Source: Lachnospiraceae bacterium
Lineage (GTDB): Bacteria; Bacillota; Clostridia; Lachnospirales; Lachnospiraceae
Length of the DNA: 64,000 nt
Assembly (NCBI GenBank): GCA_017408735.1
Contig: JAFQUB010000045.1
Span: 1 to 64,000, forward strand
Direction: 5' to 3'
The notes below the pieces were generated by a model. That model ran no database searches and was not told the origin of the DNA. It saw nothing but the letters and a program-made list of their open reading frames with translations. Positions within the stretch are counted from its first letter, which is position 1. Each line of letters begins with the position of its first letter. Positions 53,285-61,048 of this stretch are shown here, piece after piece. A program made the translations under genes and the position numbers.

Positions 53285-54553
53285 ATGAAATTTTCAATAG
53301 ATAATATAAAGACATTTCTGATTCGCAACTGGAAGTATCTTACAGCAGCAGTTGCGTTTATTTTAATAGTAATTATTTTAGTATCTCTTTCAAATAGAGA
53401 AAATAAAGCAGACCAGCAGAGAGAAGCAGAAATTATTGAGGAACAGATAGCAGAACAGGAAGAACAACAGGCAGAAAATGCAGAGCCGGCGAATTCTTTA
53501 AGTACAGAAGAACATCCGGAAATCAATAATCTGATTCAGCTGTATTTTGATTCTATGGCAAATAATGATGTAGAAGCTTTAAAAACTATTTTAGCAGAAA
53601 TGCAACCGGAAGATGAAGAATCTGTAAAAACAGGAAGTGAATACACAGAAAGCTACAATAATATTGTATGCTATACAAGACCTGGAAAAACGGAAAATTC
53701 CTATGTGGTTTTCGCTTGTTATGAGGCAAAATTTGTTGGGATTAACACTACAGCACCTGGTTTATTATCCTTCTATGTACAGACAAAAGAAGATGGCAGT
53801 GTTTATATCCAGAATAAATTAGAGGATGGTCTGAAAGAATATATTCAAAATCTTGTAGTCGAAGATTCTGAAGTGGCTAATTTATTTGAGGCATCACAGA
53901 AAAGATATGAGCAGGCATTAGCGGATGATGCAACATTAAAGGAATTTGTGGCAAGCTTAGAGAGCGGAGAAGCAAAGGCTTCCGGAGAAAGTGCAGAACA
54001 GACTGCAGAGAATACGGAAGAAACAGCAGAGCAGACCCCGGAAAATACAGCAGAAAATACAGAAGAAACAACTGAACAGAACACAGAAGAAACAACTGGG
54101 AATGAAGAACAGAGTCAGGAAAGTTCTACTGTTTATGTAAAAGCGAAAGAAAATGTAAACGTAAGAAATGATGCATCCGAAACAGCGGATCCTATCGGAA
54201 AACTTTTAGGTGGCGAGACAGCAGAAAAAACCGGGGAAAAAGACGGTTGGATTTGCATCAACTATAAAGGACAGCCGGGCTATGTAAAAGCTGATTTTGT
54301 AGAAGCAACATCTGATGGAAGTGGTTCTGTATCAAAGGAAACCACAGACAACAGCAGTGTAGAAAAAGAATACGTTTACGTAAAGGAAACTGTAAATATC
54401 AGAGCAGATATGAGCCAGGATTCTGAGAGAGTAGGAACCGCTTATGCAGGCGATAAATATGTAAAGATTCAGGATTATGCAGAAGGCTGGACTAAGATTG
54501 AATATAATGGAAAAGAAGCTTATATTAAGACAGAGTTCTTAGAAACAAGATAA
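53285..54553 (+). CDS. Membrane-anchored protein with two SH3 domains
   Basis: 422 aa. A cytoplasmic N-terminus, a transmembrane helix (about 18-37), an acidic linker, a globular domain (about 68-215) of alpha+beta type with NLIQLYFDSMANNDVEALK at its start, a Glu/Thr-rich low-complexity stretch (about 235-280), and two bacterial SH3 domains: VNVRNDASETADPIGKLLGG (from about 285) and VNIRADMSQDSERVGTAY (from about 365). The SH3 parts probably bind the cell wall. GAGG precedes the ATG, and a terminator follows. Function unknown. Confidence 0.85.
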   Translation: MKFSIDNIKTFLIRNWKYLTAAVAFILIVIILVSLSNRENKADQQREAEIIEEQIAEQEEQQAENAEPANSLSTEEHPEINNLIQLYFDSMANNDVEALKTILAEMQPEDEESVKTGSEYTESYNNIVCYTRPGKTENSYVVFACYEAKFVGINTTAPGLLSFYVQTKEDGSVYIQNKLEDGLKEYIQNLVVEDSEVANLFEASQKRYEQALADDATLKEFVASLESGEAKASGESAEQTAENTEETAEQTPENTAENTEETTEQNTEETTGNEEQSQESSTVYVKAKENVNVRNDASETADPIGKLLGGETAEKTGEKDGWICINYKGQPGYVKADFVEATSDGSGSVSKETTDNSSVEKEYVYVKETVNIRADMSQDSERVGTAYAGDKYVKIQDYAEGWTKIEYNGKEAYIKTEFLETR

Positions 54554-54580
54554 TACAAAAGCAATAGAAGAAAACAATAG

Positions 54581-54605
54581 AAAGCACGGTGAACGTGCTT
54601 TTTAT
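54581..54605 (+). terminator. Terminator after the SH3 protein gene
   Basis: The 8-bp perfect stem AAAGCACG with CGTGCTTT and loop GTGAA is followed by TTATT. Confidence 0.8.
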
Positions 54606-54646
54606 TGTATTATAATAGAAGAAATCCGGATAGAGGAATGAAGCGT

Positions 54647-55420
54647 ATGAAAGAAGAAACCGTAAGATTGAATAAATTTCTGGCAGAAGCAGGAGTATGT
54701 TCCAGAAGGGAAGCGGACAGATGCATTGAGCAGGGTTTTGTTTTAGTAGACGGAAAAAGAGCAGAAGTTGGAATGCATGTAAAAGAAAGCCAGCACATTA
54801 CTTTCAAAGGAAAAGAAATAAAAAGGAAAGAGGAAAAAATACTGCTTGCCTTTTATAAACCCAAGGGCATTGTATGTACTGCAGAAAAGCAGGAAAAAAA
54901 CAACATTATAGATTATATTGATTACCCGGAGAGAATCTATTATGCCGGCCGACTGGATAAGGATTCTGAGGGACTTATTATTTTGACAAACTATGGCGAT
55001 ATCGTAAATAAAATGATGCGTAGTGCCAACGGTCATGAAAAAGAGTATGTGGTAAAGGTAAATAAAAAAATCACCGATGAATTTTTAAAAGGAATGGCAG
55101 GCAGAGTTCCTTTAGAGGAGATAGATGCGGTTACCAAACCAAGCAAGGTAAAAAAAGTAGATGATTATACCTTTAAAATCATTTTGACACAGGGACTGAA
55201 TCGACAGATTCGCCGAATGTGCCAGTATTTTAACTATCGTGTGGTAGCATTGAAACGAATTCGTGTAATGAATATTAAGCTTGGAGATTTAAAGAGAGGA
55301 GAATATCGGGAAATAACCGGTGCAGAGTTGGCGGAATTAAAACGTCTGCTGGAAAATTCTGATAACCGACCGAAGGCAGAGAGAAATGTCAATAGAAAGA
55401 ATCAGAGAGTTAACAGATAA
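54647..55420 (+). CDS. rluF: rRNA pseudouridine synthase, RluF/RsuA group
   Basis: 257 aa. An S4 RNA-binding domain at the N-terminus (RLNKFLAEAGVCSRREADRC), then the pseudouridine synthase domain with the catalytic Asp in YAGRLDKDSEGLIILTN and GLNRQIRRMCQYFNY. It resembles RluF/RluB, which modify 23S rRNA; the exact site is not certain. AGAGGA lies 9 nt before ATG 54647, preferred over ATG 54638 and 54605. The last 35 bp overlap ligA in another frame. The C-terminal tail is short and basic. Confidence 0.9.
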   Translation: MKEETVRLNKFLAEAGVCSRREADRCIEQGFVLVDGKRAEVGMHVKESQHITFKGKEIKRKEEKILLAFYKPKGIVCTAEKQEKNNIIDYIDYPERIYYAGRLDKDSEGLIILTNYGDIVNKMMRSANGHEKEYVVKVNKKITDEFLKGMAGRVPLEEIDAVTKPSKVKKVDDYTFKIILTQGLNRQIRRMCQYFNYRVVALKRIRVMNIKLGDLKRGEYREITGAELAELKRLLENSDNRPKAERNVNRKNQRVNR

Positions 55421-57329
55421 ATTAAATGAAGCTTCAAAAGCATATTATTCAGAAGACAGAGAAATTATGAGCAACTTGGAATATGATAAGCTTTATGATG
55501 AATTGGTAGAATTGGAAAAGAGTGAGGGTGTGGTGCTGGCAGGAAGTCCCACTATGAAAGTGGGATATGAGGCATTATCAGAATTGCCCAAAGAGGCTCA
55601 TGAGTCCCCAATGTTATCCTTGGATAAAACCAAGGAAGTGGAAGGTTTACAAGGTTTTTTAGGCAGTCAGGAAGCTTTGATTTCATGGAAGCTAGACGGC
55701 CTGACGGTGGTTCTTACCTATCAGAACGGAGAATTGGCGAAAGCAGTAACCAGAGGAAACGGTGCCATTGGAGAAGTAATCACCAATAATGCCAGAACCT
55801 TTAAAAATATTCCATTGAAGATTGAGCATACCGGAGAAGTAATTCTTCGTGGAGAAGCGGTGATTCGTTATTCGGATTTTGAAAAAATCAATGCACAAAT
55901 CGAAAACCCTGACGAAAAGTATAAAAATCCAAGAAATTTATGCAGTGGTTCGGTACGTCAGTTAAACAATGAAATTACAGCAAAAAGAAATGTAAACTTT
56001 TTTGCTTTTTCTCTGGTAAGGGCAGAAGGTATAGACTTTGGAAATTCCGTAGAGAATCAGTTTTTATGGCTGAAAAAGCAAGGCTTTGAAGTGGTAGAAT
56101 ATAAGAGGGTAAACGGACAGACCATAGCAGAAACAGTTAAAACTTTTGCAGAGAAAATTCCACAGAATGATTTTCCGTCTGACGGGCTTGTGCTAACTAT
56201 GGATGATATTGCATATGGTCAATCTTTAGGACGAACTGCCAAATTTCCGAGAAATGCAATTGCCTTTAAATGGGCAGATGAAATGGCAGAAACTACTTTG
56301 TTGGAGATTGAATGGAGTGCTTCCAGAACCGGTCTAATTAATCCGGTAGCTGTGTTCGAACCGGTGGAATTGGAAGGAACAACAGTGAGTCGTGCCAGTG
56401 TTCACAATGTCAGCGTTATGCGTTCGCTGAAACTAGGCGAAGGAGATAGGATTAAGGTATATAAAGCCAATATGATTATTCCTCAGATTGCGGAAAATCT
56501 TACCCAGAGTGGAACCGTAGAAATACCGGGATGTTGTCCTGTATGTGGCGGTGCAACTGAAATCAGAAAGGTAAAAGAGGGGGAATCCCTTTATTGTACC
56601 AACAAAGAGTGCCAGGCAAAACGCATCAAGTCTTTTACTTTATTTGTGAGCAGAGATGCGTTGAATATTGAAGGATTGTCAGAATCTACTTTAGAAAAAT
56701 TCGTGGATTCTGGATTTATTAAAGAATATGCAGATATATTCCGTTTAGAACGCTATAAAGACCAAATGGTTACACTTGAAGGATTTGGTGAAAAGTCATA
56801 TAATAATTTGATAGACAGCATCGAAAAGGCGAAAAAAACAACCATGCCAAGATTATTATACAGTCTTGGGATTTCCAACGTTGGCCTGTCAACTGCTAAG
56901 ATTATCTGTAATGAATTTGACCATGATGCTATGCGAATGATGAATGCCGAGGAAGAGGATTTGAGCTTAATCAACGGCATTGGCGAAGTGATTGCTAAAT
57001 CATTTTGCGAGTATTTTGCAAAGGAAGAAAACAGAGCAAAATTATTAGAATTAATTGATTTATTAGAAATAGAAGTGGAAGAAAAGACTGAAAGCATATT
57101 CCGTGATATGGTATTTGTTATCACCGGAAGTGTAGAACATTTCAGTAACCGCAGTGAGATGAAGGAATTTATTGAAAGAAATGGAGGTAAGGTAACTGGG
57201 AGTGTTACTTCTAAGACCACATATTTGATTAATAATGACAAAGCATCCACTTCATCTAAAAATAAGAAAGCTAAGGAATTGAATATACCGATTATTTCAG
57301 AGGAAGAAGTAATCGCCATGACAAAATAA
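55386..57329 (+). CDS. ligA: NAD-dependent DNA ligase
   Basis: LigA, 647 aa. Order: adenylation domain with the active-site Lys102 in the KxDG motif (WKLDGLT), GEAVIRYSDF, SDGLVLTMDD, an OB domain, a zinc finger CPVCGG and YCTNKECQAKR (about 385-413), helix-hairpin-helix repeats (EGFGEKSYNNLI, INGIGEVIAKSF), and a C-terminal BRCT domain (about 570-647). It overlaps the rluF-like gene by 35 bp, with the binding site inside that gene, which suggests coupled translation. Confidence 0.97.
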   Translation: MSIERIRELTDKLNEASKAYYSEDREIMSNLEYDKLYDELVELEKSEGVVLAGSPTMKVGYEALSELPKEAHESPMLSLDKTKEVEGLQGFLGSQEALISWKLDGLTVVLTYQNGELAKAVTRGNGAIGEVITNNARTFKNIPLKIEHTGEVILRGEAVIRYSDFEKINAQIENPDEKYKNPRNLCSGSVRQLNNEITAKRNVNFFAFSLVRAEGIDFGNSVENQFLWLKKQGFEVVEYKRVNGQTIAETVKTFAEKIPQNDFPSDGLVLTMDDIAYGQSLGRTAKFPRNAIAFKWADEMAETTLLEIEWSASRTGLINPVAVFEPVELEGTTVSRASVHNVSVMRSLKLGEGDRIKVYKANMIIPQIAENLTQSGTVEIPGCCPVCGGATEIRKVKEGESLYCTNKECQAKRIKSFTLFVSRDALNIEGLSESTLEKFVDSGFIKEYADIFRLERYKDQMVTLEGFGEKSYNNLIDSIEKAKKTTMPRLLYSLGISNVGLSTAKIICNEFDHDAMRMMNAEEEDLSLINGIGEVIAKSFCEYFAKEENRAKLLELIDLLEIEVEEKTESIFRDMVFVITGSVEHFSNRSEMKEFIERNGGKVTGSVTSKTTYLINNDKASTSSKNKKAKELNIPIISEEEVIAMTK

Positions 57330-57345
57330 GTAAGGGGGAATAGAA

Positions 57346-58278
57346 ATGCCGATTAAAGTACAAAGTGATTTACCTGCAAAGGGAATATTAGAGAATGAGA
57401 ATATATTTGTAATGGACGAAAGCAGAGCTTTAAATCAGGATATTCGTCCTCTGGAAATAGGAATTTTAAATTTAATGCCAATTAAGCAGGATACAGAATT
57501 GCACTTATTGCGGGCATTATCTAATACACCACTGCAGATAAATGTGACTTTTGTGTATGTGGAATCCCATGTTTCCAAAAATACACCAACCAGCCACTTA
57601 AATCAGTTTTATAAGCTTTTTAGCGAGGTAAAACACCGTAAATTTGATGGATTTATCATAACAGGTGCACCGGTAGAAAATTTGGAATTTGAGGAAGTAA
57701 ATTACTGGAAAGAGTTAACAGAAATTATGGACTGGACAAATACCAATGTAACCAGTACCGTGCATATCTGCTGGGGTGCTCAGGCAGCGGTGTATTATCA
57801 CTATGGTATTAAGAAACGTATTTTGCCAAAAAAATTGTTTGGAATCTATGAACATCAGGTATTGAATCGCAAAGTGCCGTTGGTACGTGGCTTTGACGAT
57901 GTATTTATGGCACCTCATTCCAGACATACCACAGTAGATTCGGAACAGATTCATAATTGCGAAGAACTGACAGTTTTGGCAGAATCCGAAGAAGCAGGAG
58001 TATTCCTTGCTATGGCAGAAAATGGAAAAAAAATTTATGTTATGGGACATCCGGAATACGACCGCATGACCTTAGACGGAGAATATAAACGCGACAAAGG
58101 AAAAGGTCTGCCGATTGATTTACCATTTAATTATTATCCGAATGATGATGACACAAAACGCCCATTGTTACAGTGGCGTTCCCATGCCAATGGGTTCTAT
58201 TCTAATTGGCTAAATTATTACGTATATCAGCAGACACCGTATGATTTTATTGATAATGCTATTATATTGGGAAAATAG
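57346..58278 (+). CDS. metA: Homoserine O-acetyltransferase (MetA family)
   Basis: MetA family (MetAA type), 310 aa, activates homoserine for methionine synthesis. Seen: [20 protein letters not shown], the nucleophile Cys142 in HICWGAQA, the APHSRHT segment and a late catalytic His-Glu region in MGHPEYDRM. Residue 111 is Glu in [13 protein letters not shown]; in characterised enzymes Glu111 goes with acetyl-CoA and Gly111 with succinyl-CoA, so acetylation is predicted. No SAM riboswitch or T-box fits in the 16 nt upstream. This is the last clearly conserved chromosomal gene before the accessory region. Confidence 0.95.
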   Translation: MPIKVQSDLPAKGILENENIFVMDESRALNQDIRPLEIGILNLMPIKQDTELHLLRALSNTPLQINVTFVYVESHVSKNTPTSHLNQFYKLFSEVKHRKFDGFIITGAPVENLEFEEVNYWKELTEIMDWTNTNVTSTVHICWGAQAAVYYHYGIKKRILPKKLFGIYEHQVLNRKVPLVRGFDDVFMAPHSRHTTVDSEQIHNCEELTVLAESEEAGVFLAMAENGKKIYVMGHPEYDRMTLDGEYKRDKGKGLPIDLPFNYYPNDDDTKRPLLQWRSHANGFYSNWLNYYVYQQTPYDFIDNAIILGK

Positions 58279-58304
58279 GCGGTTTGTGGAGATTGAAGAA
58301 CTAA

Positions 58305-58392
58305 TATCAAAGTATCGTAAACTATCGCAAAATATCGTGTTTTGGGGTAAAAATGGGGTACGAATGGGGTACAGAATATATAAAATGGGGTA
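58305..58392. repeat. Helically phased short repeats at the metA/accessory junction
   Basis: TATC(G/A) occurs at 58305, 58313, 58323 and 58333, and TGGGGTA at 58343, 58354, 58365 and 58386. Most steps are 10, 11 or 21 nt, about one or two helical turns. A 37-codon open frame starting at a GTG just after metA also crosses this stretch, so the repeats might be the remnant 3-prime end of a gene, such as an integrase. 58279-58595 otherwise holds a terminator and no convincing gene. Confidence 0.5.
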
Positions 58393-58432
58393 CGATTTTT
58401 AGAAGAAGACCGCTGCAATATTAGACATCTAA

Positions 58433-58480
58433 ATAAGTCTCATACACTTATAGATATGTAAGTGTGTGGGGCTTATTTTA
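58433..58480 (+). terminator. Strong terminator-like hairpin downstream of metA
   Basis: A stem of about 18 bp (58433-58450 with 58459-58476, including G-T pairs) ends in TTATTTT. It could terminate metA transcription at the border of the accessory region. Confidence 0.7.
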
Positions 58481-58595
58481 GTGCCTGAATATATCAGATA
58501 AGCAAATTTACGTCAACAACATTAAAACGGTTATATGAGCCACAGAGAGTGCTAGAATCTGTAATCGTGAAGATAACCATTATTACAAGCATCAA

Positions 58596-58838
58596 ATGAT
58601 TAAAGAGATTCTGCGAATGTATTCAGATGAAATTCGTAAAGCAATGCTAAACGGTGAGAGAGTGCAAATTACAGGAGTATGTTCACTTATTCCAGAAGTA
58701 AAAGTGCATGATGGCAAATATAATATGCCAGTATGCAATAAGACAGAAGGTAATCCACCACCATTTGCCAAAATTAGAATATCTGATAATTGGTCAATGA
58801 GAGAAAGCATGAATAAAAGACTGATGCAGAATTGCTAA
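58596..58838 (+). pseudogene. HU-like DNA-binding protein fragment
   Basis: 80 codons from an ATG at 58596. IRKAMLNGERVQITGVCSLI and NPPPFAKIRISDN resemble the HU/IHF beta-arm region of phage- or ICE-borne HU-like proteins. There is no ribosome binding site. The frame stays open and coding-like for 19 more codons upstream (back to 58539) without any start codon, so the 5-prime part of the gene seems lost after an in-frame TGA at 58536. It ends about 18 nt before a decayed cold-shock-domain gene. A short functional protein is possible but less likely. Confidence 0.45.
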
Positions 58839-58856
58839 ATGAAGAGGAGGATTAGT

Positions 58857-59243
58857 TTGTACGGTTTATACGGTAAAGTAATTAAATATGTTCCTGACAG
58901 GGGATTTGGAATTATTATCGGAGATAACAAGCAGACCTATCTTGTTCTAAATTCGTGATTAAAGGGAGAACAGATTGAAAAAGGAGATTATGTTTTTTTT
59001 GTTTCGTTCAAAAATGATAGGGGCGATTTTAACGCAAAGAGTGTATCTGTAATCTATACCCCTGATAAAGAGGTACGAGAGAAATATAGCACTCATAAGA
59101 AGAAAAATAATAGAAAACATAAGTCTTGCAATGCGGATAAGGTTATTAGAGATGATACAAAATTCCAGAGATTTGTTAGGAAATTTATGTATGAGCAAGG
59201 AGCATTAAGCAGGGAAAGGAGGAATAATGGCGAAACACATTAG
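58857..59243 (+). pseudogene. Cold-shock-domain protein gene interrupted by in-frame TGA
   Basis: GAGGAGG at 58844-58850 precedes a TTG start at 58857. The frame encodes LYGLYGKVIKYVPDRGFGII, the beginning of a cold-shock (OB) domain, then meets TGA at 58956-58958 (codon 34), and goes on in the same frame for 95 codons: LKGEQIEKGDYVFFVSFKN completes the domain and a basic C-terminal tail follows to TAG at 59243. A single CGA-to-TGA change would restore a 128-aa protein. Known cold-shock domains bind single-stranded nucleic acid. It is most simply a recent pseudogene in decaying mobile DNA. Confidence 0.7.
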
Positions 59244-59352
59244 TAACATGGAAGAATTAGAAAAAGCACTCATGCCCACGATGTTAAAAATGGTAGATGT
59301 AATGGCTACTAAAGTTATAACATCAAAAGTTTTTTTTAGAATAAAGGTCTGA
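59227..59352 (+). pseudogene. Short 41-codon frame, possible 5-prime fragment of a phage gene
   Basis: AAAGGAGG lies 4 nt before ATG 59227. The product begins MAKHISNMEELEKALMPTML and stops at TGA 59350 after a run of eight T. The start resembles that of HK97-gp10-like minor structural proteins of phages, which are normally over 100 aa, so this may be what is left after a deletion. The identification rests on a short similarity and is weak. Confidence 0.4.
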
Positions 59353-59375
59353 CTACAACCTGACAGCAAACAATA

Positions 59376-59382
59376 CCGCTGC
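59376..59382. repeat. One of four dispersed CCGCTGC motifs in the accessory region
   Basis: The 7-mer CCGCTGC occurs at 58410-58416, 59376-59382, 61818-61824 and 63411-63417, always preceded by A and, in three cases, followed by A (ACCGCTGCA). All four are in non-coding, AT-rich gaps next to gene or module borders. The function is unknown; possible remnants of recombination junctions or of a repeated small element. Confidence 0.5.
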
Positions 59383-59474
59383 ACAAATGTAGTAAATTTC
59401 CCAGGCGGCAGGAAGTAAAAGAAAGTCCGTCATCAGGATTCAGAAGTAAGTCTGATTAATTCTATTAGTGCAAA

Positions 59475-59499
59475 GGGTAAGGTCTATTTGAACCTACCC
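59475..59499 (+). other. Hairpin in the non-coding stretch 59353-59643
   Basis: GGGTA-a-GGT pairs with ACC-TACCC as an 8-bp stem with one bulge. A second hairpin with stem AGCCGAAGGG/CCCTTGGGCT (one mismatch) at 59569-59594 precedes the next gene. No reading frame of note was found in this 291-bp gap, so a structured RNA or leader is possible. Confidence 0.4.
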
Positions 59500-59568
59500 C
59501 ATATCAGCACAGATTTCCATTATATGATAAAGATATTTTGAAAATTCAATAGGGTAAGTGGATTTATA

Positions 59569-59594
59569 AGCCGAAGGGAAATTCCCCTTGGGCT
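59569..59594 (+). terminator. Hairpin upstream of the zinc-finger protein gene
   Basis: A 10-position stem with one G-G mismatch (59569-59578 with 59585-59594). The sequence after it (ATTTGC) is only mildly T-rich, so it may be a leader structure instead of a terminator. Confidence 0.4.
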
Positions 59595-59643
59595 ATTTGC
59601 TATGCAATTTTTCTGAATCTCTGGTTATAAAAAAGGAGGAAAA

Positions 59644-60228
59644 ATGATTGATGAAAATAAGATTAGTAAAAATATTAATGAGGTTAAAGAAAATGAAAGA
59701 AAGATATGTAGTAGATGTGGCAGAGAATTATCATTAGAAAGATTTTCTAATAAGGTTAAAAAGGGAACATGGTGTAAAAGCTGTTGTAGTTCCTATTCTT
59801 CCGAAGTAAGAGGTTTTTTAACAGAAGAAAATATTGTTAAGATTGAAAGACTTTATAAAGAGCCTATTCCAATAAGAATACTTGATACGGAGCAGGCAAG
59901 TATTGATTTGATTAGTCCTGATGAATGCTTTGTGCGACTTATCAATTACAAGAATGCTTGGATTTCTAATTATGGCAGACCATTAGAATATAGTAATGGC
60001 AAGTATGTATTTAAGCGTACCAAAGACAATGAATCAGGTGAAAAGGTTTTTACATTACAGAAAAATATATATGATGGCGAAAAATGGATATGGCAGAGAC
60101 ATACAATTGAAGGGTACATTGATTATAAGCAGGACTATATCAAGAATTTTGCAAAAAAGTGTAAGGGCAAAGTTCCATATAAGACTTATGAAGCAATGAT
60201 GAATTGGGTTGTTGAGATTACGGATTGA
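59644..60228 (+). CDS. Zinc-finger hypothetical protein with NUMOD4-like segment
   Basis: 194 aa, not firmly recognised. A four-Cys zinc finger, Cys22/Cys25 and Cys44/Cys47 (ICSRCGRELSLERFS and WCKSCCSS), of the type seen in phage HNH and related proteins, is followed by FVRLINYKNAWISNYGRPLE, which recalls the NUMOD4 motif (SNYGRV) of homing endonucleases. No HNH catalytic residues are seen. AAAAAAGGAGG precedes ATG 59644, so the gene looks intact. The next gene follows by 15 nt. Confidence 0.7.
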   Translation: MIDENKISKNINEVKENERKICSRCGRELSLERFSNKVKKGTWCKSCCSSYSSEVRGFLTEENIVKIERLYKEPIPIRILDTEQASIDLISPDECFVRLINYKNAWISNYGRPLEYSNGKYVFKRTKDNESGEKVFTLQKNIYDGEKWIWQRHTIEGYIDYKQDYIKNFAKKCKGKVPYKTYEAMMNWVVEITD

Positions 60229-60243
60229 TTGGAGGATTTTACA

Positions 60244-60618
60244 ATGTCAGATTTTTTACATAAAATGCTACAGAGCAGTATGGACAGAGAAGCTAGAAAG
60301 ATGGCTTCTAATGGTGGAGTAACAGAGCAGGACAGATATGGTAATCTGTTGGATTGTGTTACGGGCAGAGATTTAGAAAATGAAGAGGTAAATAAACAGC
60401 TTGATAGAATTTCTGCTATGCACAAAAATGCAGAGGAAGGACGTAAGCAGAGAGAAAAGGAATCTGCTGAATGGTCAAGAAACATGCGTCAGATTGTTAA
60501 GGATGTTGAGAATCGGGAACAGAATAGGGTGAATGATTTTTTGACCAAACATAAGGATGCTTTGGATAAAGGTAGAGAGACGGTTCGCAGACAACAGAAT
60601 AAGAGTTATTTTAGTTGA
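60244..60618 (+). CDS. Charged coiled-coil hypothetical protein
   Basis: 124 aa, not recognised. Nearly all helical and highly charged (Lys/Arg/Glu-rich) with no membrane segment: it begins MSDFLHKMLQSSMDREARKM and ends RRQQNKSYFS. GGAGG at 60231-60235 lies 8 nt before ATG 60244. It is likely translated with the zinc-finger gene upstream, and a terminator follows. The gene context suggests a mobile-element accessory protein. Confidence 0.65.
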   Translation: MSDFLHKMLQSSMDREARKMASNGGVTEQDRYGNLLDCVTGRDLENEEVNKQLDRISAMHKNAEEGRKQREKESAEWSRNMRQIVKDVENREQNRVNDFLTKHKDALDKGRETVRRQQNKSYFS

Positions 60619-60631
60619 GAGAGTTATGATA

Positions 60632-60675
60632 AAGGCATATCGGATATTAGGTTATCTGATGTGCCTTATTTTTTA
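60632..60675 (+). terminator. Terminator after the coiled-coil protein gene
   Basis: A long hairpin from AAGGCATATC (60632) to GATGTGCCTT (ending 60667) is followed by ATTTTTTA. Confidence 0.75.
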
Positions 60676-60812
60676 CTATTTTTATGAAGGCAGGTTATTA
60701 TGTAACAAAAAATGGCATAATATGTGGAAAAGAACTTGATTTCAAATTGAGCATGTGATAGACTGTGGGATAGAAAATTGTATGTAAGATGGTTTTATTA
60801 TATGCTCAGTTG

Positions 60813-60841
60813 TTGAAAAATGATGGCTGAGGTGGTATAAT
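60813..60841 (+). promoter_or_regulatory. Promoter of the TA-like gene pair
   Basis: TTGAAA at 60813-60818, 17 nt and consensus TATAAT at 60836-60841. Transcription should begin near 60848, which excludes the ATG at 60842 as a start and supports ATG 60896, which has AAGGAGGG upstream. Confidence 0.75.
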
Positions 60842-60895
60842 ATGAGTGAAAAAGAATGGCAAGGTCAGAGTACGGATAAAAAGGAGGGAAAAGAT

Positions 60896-61048
60896 ATGGC
60901 AGTATTAGCAAAACCGATTAATAGAATAACTGTTATAAAGAAACAAGAATCCTCAAATTTTGTGCGTGAATTTAATGATAATAAAGTTACTAAAGAGTTT
61001 TTAGATTCTTGTAAGAAAGCTGGTAGATTATTTGGAAAAGAAAAGTAA
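60896..61048 (+). CDS. Small protein, candidate antitoxin
   Basis: 50 aa, beginning MAVLAKPINRITVIKKQE and continuing with a FVREFNDNKVTKEFLDSCKKAG segment (split: FVREFNDNK, VTKEFLDSCKKAG). AAGGAGGG at 60881-60888 fixes the start at 60896. The last 17 nt overlap the following GNAT-like gene, a layout typical of toxin-antitoxin pairs where the antitoxin comes first. No ribbon-helix-helix or other DNA-binding motif of known GNAT antitoxins is obvious. It has no similarity I can name, so the role is inferred from context. Confidence 0.7.
   Translation: MAVLAKPINRITVIKKQESSNFVREFNDNKVTKEFLDSCKKAGRLFGKEK

Noticed and set aside
57330..57345. A SAM riboswitch or T-box before metA
   Set aside because: Only 16 nt separate ligA and metA and nothing inside ligA resembles such an element.
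58280..58402. A 37-codon plus-strand frame (GTG start in RFVEIEELISKYRK region) as a real gene
   Set aside because: No ribosome binding site and half of it is the phased repeat. It could be the end of a lost integrase gene, but no catalytic motif remains.
58956..58958. The in-frame TGA of the cold-shock gene as a selenocysteine codon
   Set aside because: No Cys/Sec-type context (a redox motif such as UxxC) and no bSECIS-like stem right after it. Cold-shock domains have a basic or polar residue here, so a nonsense mutation is simpler.
60557..60739. A 60-codon plus-strand frame after the coiled-coil gene
   Set aside because: It begins inside the real gene, runs through a terminator hairpin and has no ribosome binding site; the hydrophobic look comes from T-rich DNA.
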